From Winkia neuii subsp. neuii DSM 8576 (GTDB taxonomy: Bacteria; Actinomycetota; Actinomycetes; Actinomycetales; Actinomycetaceae), in contig NZ_ATUW01000002.1 in assembly GCF_000420405.1 (NCBI RefSeq), forward strand, positions 248,001 through 312,000: a DNA stretch of 64,000 nucleotides, written 5' to 3'. The position numbers and the translations under genes were made by a program. Below, piece after piece: positions 59,540 to 64,000 of this stretch. Position 1 is the stretch's first letter; every line of letters begins with the position of its first letter. Below the pieces are notes generated by a model. The model did no database searches, was not told the DNA's origin, and was given only the letters and a program-made list of their open reading frames with translations.

Positions 59540-60447
59540 TTGCCTGCCTCCTGGGTTTTGGATACGGTTTCGCGGAAGATTTCGGCTAGGGGCAGCTCTA
59601 TGTCGGCAAAGTCGTAAACGTCCCCTGCTTCTATGGCTGCACGCAGCACCTGCCGTTTTTGCTCTGGGGAGGTGAAGCGAATGGTGCCTCCCCCGTCAGA
59701 GTCCGCCACTTCCAGGCCGTCTGCCGCCTGCTTAGCTGCAGCCCAGGCGCTTTCAGAGGCCCTCACCCTAGTTAGCGGATCTTCAGTTGCTCGCAACTCT
59801 TCCACAGTGCCCGTAGCCACGAGCTTTCCGGAGGAAATAATTCCAATGCGGTCGCACACCCGTTCCACTAGGTCGAGCTGGTGGCTAGAGAACAGCACCG
59901 GTACCCCTCGAGCGGCATACTCGCGCATGGCTTCGCTCATCGCGTCCACTGCCACCGGATCTAGCCCCGAAAAGGGCTCGTCCAAAATCATTGCCCTGGG
60001 GTTGAACAACAAAGCGGAGGCGAGTTGCACCCGCTGTTGGTTGCCGAGCGAGAGCTTTTCAACCTCGTCCCCGCGACGGGATGCAACCCCGAGCCTTTCT
60101 GTCCAGCGTTCCTGAGCCTCGTGGGCCTCAGCGGCGGACATTCCGTGTAGGCGCGCCAGGTATTCCAGCTGGGCACCCACTTTCATTTTGGGGTAAAGGC
60201 CGCGCTCTTCCGGCATGTAACCTATCTGGGTGCGTCGTCTCTGGTTGAGCGGCTCCCCGCCCAACGCCACCTGCCCTCGTTCCGGGTCAATGAGCCCCAT
60301 GGCAATACGCATAGTGGTGGTTTTTCCGGCGCCGTTTGCTCCGACGAAACCGAATAATTCGCCCTCGCCAACCGTAAAACTTACGTCGTCGAGAGCTTTT
60401 ATGTGGCCGAAGGTTTTCGACAAGTGGGAGAACTCTAGATCGTTCAT
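59536..60447 (-). CDS. ABC transporter ATPase (NatA-like)
   Basis: The product is 303 aa. Walker A GANGAGKTT is at 36-44; the signature LSLGNQQRVQLA and Walker B MILDEPFSGLDP follow, with an H-loop SSHQLD. The C-terminal 80 residues are the accessory domain of the NatA type. AGGAAAG precedes ATG 60447. It pairs with the permease in one operon controlled by the upstream GntR gene. Confidence 0.92.
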   Translation of the reverse strand: MNDLEFSHLSKTFGHIKALDDVSFTVGEGELFGFVGANGAGKTTTMRIAMGLIDPERGQVALGGEPLNQRRRTQIGYMPEERGLYPKMKVGAQLEYLARLHGMSAAEAHEAQERWTERLGVASRRGDEVEKLSLGNQQRVQLASALLFNPRAMILDEPFSGLDPVAVDAMSEAMREYAARGVPVLFSSHQLDLVERVCDRIGIISSGKLVATGTVEELRATEDPLTRVRASESAWAAAKQAADGLEVADSDGGGTIRFTSPEQKRQVLRAAIEAGDVYDFADIELPLAEIFRETVSKTQEAGK

Positions 60448-60539
60448 TTCTTTCCTATGTTGGGGTCCTGTAGCGGCTCGGCGGCAGCCCAAAACCGCTG
60501 GGGAGTATTCACATGTTTAAAAGATGCTTTAGCTCACAA

Positions 60540-60567
60540 TTATTATTTATCATCTCGAGGTTATCAA
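60540..60567 (-). promoter_or_regulatory. Promoter of the ABC export operon
   Basis: TTGATA (60567-60562) and TAATAA (60545-60540) are 16 nt apart. A near-palindrome CACTAATTAATG lies at about 60594-60606 upstream and shares CA(C/T)TA and TAATG half-sites with the GntR operator candidate at 61052-61069. Confidence 0.5.
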
Positions 60568-60646
60568 CCGGCCGATATCTACCTGCTTTTATGCACTAAT
60601 TAATGTTTTCATGGCGGATTCCTGCCGGCAACACCGGCCGCCTTCT

Positions 60647-60721
60647 TCACAGGCGAGGGCGCAGAAACTGTTTCAGGGCAAAAGCGATGGCCGTGAGCGC
60701 CACGAAGATCGCTGCCGCCAT
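60647..60721 (-). CDS. Possible 24-aa hydrophobic peptide
   Basis: ATG 60721 to TGA encodes MAAAIFVALTAIAFALKQFL followed by RPRL, a single membrane helix with a basic C-terminus (positive inside). Its ribosome site (GGGGG) is only 2 nt from the ATG, so expression is doubtful. It could be a true small membrane peptide or part of decaying sequence after gntR. The rest of 60448-60767 shows no other credible gene. Confidence 0.25.
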   Translation of the reverse strand: MAAAIFVALTAIAFALKQFLRPRL

Positions 60722-60767
60722 GGCCCCCGCGCTTTAGAGCAGGAAGTAAGACCTCGTCCTCGTAAGT

Positions 60768-61031
60768 CTAGCGAATCCCGCTTACTAACTTGTCGAAGGC
60801 ACCGGCCGCCACGAACATGCCGATACCGCGACGTTTTTCGACCAACCCTTGCCGGGCCAATTCGGCAAATGCCTTCTGCGCAGTTGCCGGGTCGATGCGG
60901 TAGGTAGAGGCGTACTCGGTGGTGGACATCAGCTTGTCCCCCACAACTAAGGCGCGTGCAACAATCTGACTCTTAGTCGATTCTGCGATCTGCCGGTAGA
61001 TGGGCCCAGGGCCGCTAAATGGGTTCGCCAT
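60768..61031 (-). CDS. GntR-family regulator, YtrA subfamily, short
   Basis: The product is 87 aa against about 115-130 for the YtrA group. The winged helix is intact (IYRQIAESTKSQIVARALVVG, TTEYASTYRIDPATAQKAFAEL, VEKRRGIGMFVAAGA). It stops at a TAG after KLVSGIR. In-frame codons beyond the stop read TYEDEVLLPALKRG, matching the position of the missing C-terminal dimerisation helix. I therefore suspect a premature stop. YtrA regulators normally repress adjacent ABC exporter genes, as here. Confidence 0.8.
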   Translation of the reverse strand: MANPFSGPGPIYRQIAESTKSQIVARALVVGDKLMSTTEYASTYRIDPATAQKAFAELARQGLVEKRRGIGMFVAAGAFDKLVSGIR

Positions 61032-61051
61032 TGCCCCTCCCGCCTACTGGT

Positions 61052-61069
61052 GCATTACTTAACTAATGC
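61052..61069 (-). promoter_or_regulatory. Candidate GntR (YtrA) operator
   Basis: The inverted repeat GCATTA-N6-TAATGC has perfect 6-bp arms and lies 21 nt upstream of the gntR start. YtrA-type regulators usually bind palindromes near their own promoter. A CCCAC-N4-GTGGG hairpin at 61070-61083 abuts it and may weakly terminate the gene upstream. Confidence 0.5.
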
Positions 61070-61108
61070 CCCACATAGGTGGGAAGGCGCCAACAGGTAC
61101 GAGCACTA

Positions 61109-64000
61109 TTATTTGCGAACCGTAGGCATGCCAAGCGAAACCGGCCCCCGTTTCGGAGCGCCCCCCGCGCAGCCGCCACAGGCGGGAGCTGCCGGCACCT
61201 CATCTTGCGGCACACCGGAAAAATCCAAAGAGCCATCGGCCATGTGCGCAGCTGCGATCATCAACTTGATGCGATTTAGCTGGTTTACCGCAGACGCACC
61301 GGGGTCGTAATCAATACCCACCAGGTTGGCCTGCGGATAGCGTTTGCGCAACGGCCTAAACATTCCCTTGCCAACCACGTGGTTGGGCAAGCAGGCGAAG
61401 GGCTGCACACAGATGATGTTCGGGCACCCGTGTTCGATCATATCGACCATTTCAGAAACCAGATACCATCCCTCCCCGGCCTGGTTGCCCATCGAGGCAA
61501 TATCCGTAGATTTGGCGGCCATCTGCATGATCGGAGTGGGGGAAGTAAATTTACCACGCGTCTTGGCAAAAGCCTTGCGCACCGGCGCCTGATACATCTC
61601 GAGCACCTTCAGTGCGAGCTTCTTGCCCCAGGTCGATTTCAACGAGTCTCCCATAACCTGCCGCTTCCAGTCATAGTCGGCAGCTGAATATTCGAAAAAC
61701 TGCAGCAGCCCCGGAAGCACCGCCTCGCAGCCTTCGTCCTCGATAACCCGCACCGCATGGTTGTTAGCGTCAGGGTGGAACTTCACCAAGATCTCGCCAA
61801 CTATCCCCACCCGCGGCTTGCGCGGAATATCCGCCAGAGCAAGCTCGTCAAATGCCCGCACGCATTCACTCACCAGATGGCGGAACGAGCACTTACCCAG
61901 CCCAGATGCCTTCGAAGTGGCAAACCACTCGCGGGCGAGCGCATCCCACTTGCGGTACAGCGACATAGCCGATCCCGGCCGCAGCTCATAGGGGCGAACG
62001 CGCAATAGCATGCGCTGAATCGCATCCCCCAGGGTTATCGCCTGCACCACCCTATGCAGGGTTTTCTTGTCCAACTCAAATCCCGGGTGGGTTTCGACCT
62101 CTTGCAACGAAGCGGCCAAAACCGGCACCTGCGGAAAACCGGCGTCGCGAAGCCCCTTCCGCAGCAAGGCCGCATAGTTAGTCGCTCTGCACATGCCCCC
62201 GGTCTGCGAGATGGCAACCACAGTCCGCTCCGGATCGGCCTTTCCAGAGACAAACTGGTCTATGAGCTGGCCAATAACCACGATCGCGGGATAGCAGGAA
62301 TCGTTGTTCACATACTTCAGGCCTGTCTCGACCGTGTCAGTGTCAGTGTGCTCCAACAGTTTCACATTCAAACCAGCCCGGCGGAACACCGGCTCTGCCA
62401 GCCGGAACTGAATAGGCGCCATCTGCGGCACCAGGATCTGATAGCCGGCCTCGCGCATCTCTTTAGTGAAGACGGCATTCTGGTAGACGTGCCCGCCCGA
62501 CTTGTGTCGGAAGGTGTCCACGCTGGCGGATCGCACAGCCCGTTCTTTCGAAGCAGCATCCAGAGAGCGCAGACGAATCTTAGCCGCCCCCAGGTTGGAC
62601 ACCTCATCAATCTTCAGCTGGGTGTATACATCACCGCGTCCCTCCAGAATTTCCTGGACCTGTTCAGAGGTGATCGCATCCAACCCGCACCCGAAGCTGG
62701 TAAGCTGCACAAGCTGCAGGTCAGGCTCGTCTCCGACACGGGCGCCAGCCTCATAGAGGCGCGAGTGGTACGACCATTGGTCGACCACGCGCAGGGGACG
62801 CTCCAGCCGAGCATCAGCTATGGAATCCTCGGTGAGTACAGCCATCCCTAGGCCGTTAATAACTTCGGGAATGCCGTGGTTGATCTCTGGATCCAGGTGG
62901 TAGGGACGGCCTGCTAGCACAATCCCACGCACCCCGTGCGAACGCATCCACTCGAGTGTTTCTGTTCCCTTCTCGCGGATCTCGGCGCGCACTGCCTCGA
63001 GCTCTTCAAAACCAGCAGCAACTGCAGCTTTAGCTTCAGGCAACGTCACGTTCCAATCTGCGAAGGTTTCCACCAGCATCTGCTCGACCTTCGCGGGATC
63101 GCGCAGGTTCACAAACGGGAAAAGAAACCGCACGCCGTCCGCCTCAAGCGATTCCATATTCCCAGCCAGAACCTCGGGATAGGTGGCCACAATTGGGCAG
63201 TTGAAGCAATTGTCAGCCCGCCCCGCCTTCACAGAGGTGTAGTTCACGCAGGGGTAAAAGATGGTCTTTACGCCCTTGCTAAGCAGTTGCTCAATGTGCC
63301 CGTGAGTGAGCTTGGCCGGATAACAAACGTTTTCCGAGGGAATCGAGTCCATACCGCGTTCGAATAGATCGTGGGAGGAGCGCCCCGAAATCATTACTCG
63401 GAATCCAAGCGAGGTCAAAATCGTAAACCACAGCGGATAGTCCTCGTACATACCCAGCACCCTGGGTACCCCGATGTCACCGCGATGGGCCTTCTTTTCG
63501 GTAAGGCGGCGATAGCCAAAAATCCGTTTGTACTTCCATTCGTATAGGTTCGGCAAATCAGACTTCTTGGGCCGCTTTTGCAGTGACGCTCCCCGCTCGC
63601 AACGGTTCCCCGACACGTGGCGTTCCCCGTTGGAAAAGGTGGATATCGTCATGTTGCAATGGTTCTGGCACAGCCGGCAAGTCTTGCGCGAAGTCTCGAC
63701 CTTGAATCCCTCTAGGTCTTCCACCTGCGCCAAGGTCGATTCGCCCTGGCCACTGTCGTGTTCTTTAGCTATGAGGGCGGCCCCGTAGGCCCCCATGAGC
63801 CCAGCAATGTTGGGTCTAATGACGTGGCGGCCAGTTAGTAGCTCGAAGGCGCGCAAAACCGCGTCGTTCAAGAAAGTACCGCCCTGCACTACTACCTTTT
63901 CGCCCAAGTCGTCGGCGTCTTTCAGTTTGATTACCTTGTAGAGGGCGTTGCGCACCACTGAGTAGGAGAGCCCCGCGGCAATTGCCCCCACATCTGCGCC
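61109..64000 (-). CDS. Giant acyl-CoA dehydratase activase/2-hydroxyacyl-CoA dehydratase-like protein, 5' end outside window
   Basis: About 963 codons are present; the family is usually about 1400-1500 aa, so the N-terminal third is missing. It opens with the end of the BadF/HgdC-type ATPase domain (VVVQGGTFLNDAVLRAFELL, AGLMGAYGAAL). Then comes a Cys-rich stretch CRLCQNHC and GNRCERG, the DUF2229-like part (VPRVLGMYEDYPLWFTILTSLGF) and an HgdB-like remainder. The tail ends in CGGCAGG. Related small proteins activate oxygen-sensitive 2-hydroxyacyl-CoA dehydratases through a [4Fe-4S] cluster, but the role of the fused giant form is unknown. No fermentation genes of that pathway are seen nearby. 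Confidence 0.85.
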   Translation of the reverse strand, partial: GADVGAIAAGLSYSVVRNALYKVIKLKDADDLGEKVVVQGGTFLNDAVLRAFELLTGRHVIRPNIAGLMGAYGAALIAKEHDSGQGESTLAQVEDLEGFKVETSRKTCRLCQNHCNMTISTFSNGERHVSGNRCERGASLQKRPKKSDLPNLYEWKYKRIFGYRRLTEKKAHRGDIGVPRVLGMYEDYPLWFTILTSLGFRVMISGRSSHDLFERGMDSIPSENVCYPAKLTHGHIEQLLSKGVKTIFYPCVNYTSVKAGRADNCFNCPIVATYPEVLAGNMESLEADGVRFLFPFVNLRDPAKVEQMLVETFADWNVTLPEAKAAVAAGFEELEAVRAEIREKGTETLEWMRSHGVRGIVLAGRPYHLDPEINHGIPEVINGLGMAVLTEDSIADARLERPLRVVDQWSYHSRLYEAGARVGDEPDLQLVQLTSFGCGLDAITSEQVQEILEGRGDVYTQLKIDEVSNLGAAKIRLRSLDAASKERAVRSASVDTFRHKSGGHVYQNAVFTKEMREAGYQILVPQMAPIQFRLAEPVFRRAGLNVKLLEHTDTDTVETGLKYVNNDSCYPAIVVIGQLIDQFVSGKADPERTVVAISQTGGMCRATNYAALLRKGLRDAGFPQVPVLAASLQEVETHPGFELDKKTLHRVVQAITLGDAIQRMLLRVRPYELRPGSAMSLYRKWDALAREWFATSKASGLGKCSFRHLVSECVRAFDELALADIPRKPRVGIVGEILVKFHPDANNHAVRVIEDEGCEAVLPGLLQFFEYSAADYDWKRQVMGDSLKSTWGKKLALKVLEMYQAPVRKAFAKTRGKFTSPTPIMQMAAKSTDIASMGNQAGEGWYLVSEMVDMIEHGCPNIICVQPFACLPNHVVGKGMFRPLRKRYPQANLVGIDYDPGASAVNQLNRIKLMIAAAHMADGSLDFSGVPQDEVPAAPACGGCAGGAPKRGPVSLGMPTVRK

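Noticed and set aside
60611-60907. A 98-codon plus-strand frame across the gntR 3' region
   Set aside because: It overlaps the recognisable gntR winged helix in antisense and has no family resemblance or ribosome site.

Overview
This window is a chromosomal segment of a moderately high-G+C Gram-positive actinobacterium. The evidence is an actinobacterial rpoB-rpoC-str-S10-spc gene order, an S3 protein with a basic actinobacterial tail, a resuscitation-promoting factor with G5/DUF348 domains, a small actinobacterial Cys-rich protein (DUF6767-like), frequent GTG/TTG starts and several apparently leaderless genes. A sortase-anchored surface protein, an aspartase plus dicarboxylate symporter, pta-ackA and a giant 2-hydroxyacyl-CoA dehydratase-activase protein fit a host-associated, facultatively anaerobic member of the Actinomycetaceae (Winkia/Mobiluncus/Varibaculum-like). 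The genus is an inference only. I see no rRNA, tRNA, CRISPR array, insertion sequence or prophage.

Layout. Positions 1-28248 are the core transcription/translation block, read on the minus strand: rpoB-rpoC, then rpsL-rpsG-fusA-tuf, then rpsJ through rpsQ, then rplN-rplX-rplE-rpsZ-rpsH (rpsH is cut by the window edge). Two insertions interrupt it. A MocR/PdxR-like regulator sits between tuf and rpsJ. A 6.8 kb block (2150-8921) between rpsQ and rplN holds a HAD phosphatase, aspartase, a dicarboxylate/amino-acid symporter, a large LARTG-anchored phytase-like esterase and a small Cys-rich protein.

Positions 28547-45106 are a cell-surface glycopolymer locus: two GT4 glycosyltransferases, an ABC-2 exporter pair (Wzm/Wzt-like), a PP-loop ATP-pyrophosphatase-like protein of unknown function, two large two-domain glycosyltransferases, a coiled-coil protein, WecC and WecB (UDP-ManNAc to UDP-ManNAcA), an LCP glycopolymer ligase, a DUF6270-like GSCxSRD protein and a CapD/FlaA1-type sugar-nucleotide dehydratase. 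Together they suggest synthesis, ABC export and wall attachment of a ManNAcA-containing polymer. No priming transferase (TagO/WbaP type) is visible, so it must lie elsewhere. Gene orientation alternates, and convergent pairs overlap at their 3' ends.

Positions 45093-49481 encode two adjacent G5-domain wall hydrolases (an SLT-like protein and an Rpf), TatD nuclease and a LysR regulator. Positions 49622-55366 hold a universal stress protein with an MFS transporter, GMP synthase, and an MFS-LacI pair. Positions 55546-58231 are the acetate pathway (pta-ackA). Positions 58304-61031 are an ABC-2 export system with a short YtrA-type GntR regulator that appears truncated. Positions 61109-64000 are the C-terminal two thirds of the giant acyl-CoA dehydratase/activase protein, which runs off the window.

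Regulatory features I can support include six strong intrinsic terminators, promoters of the str and rpoB operons that share a TAATCT -10 hexamer, PhoP-box-like 11-bp repeats before the phytase-like gene, tandem palindromes before aspA, a palindromic GntR operator candidate, and a mocR promoter embedded in the tuf terminator.
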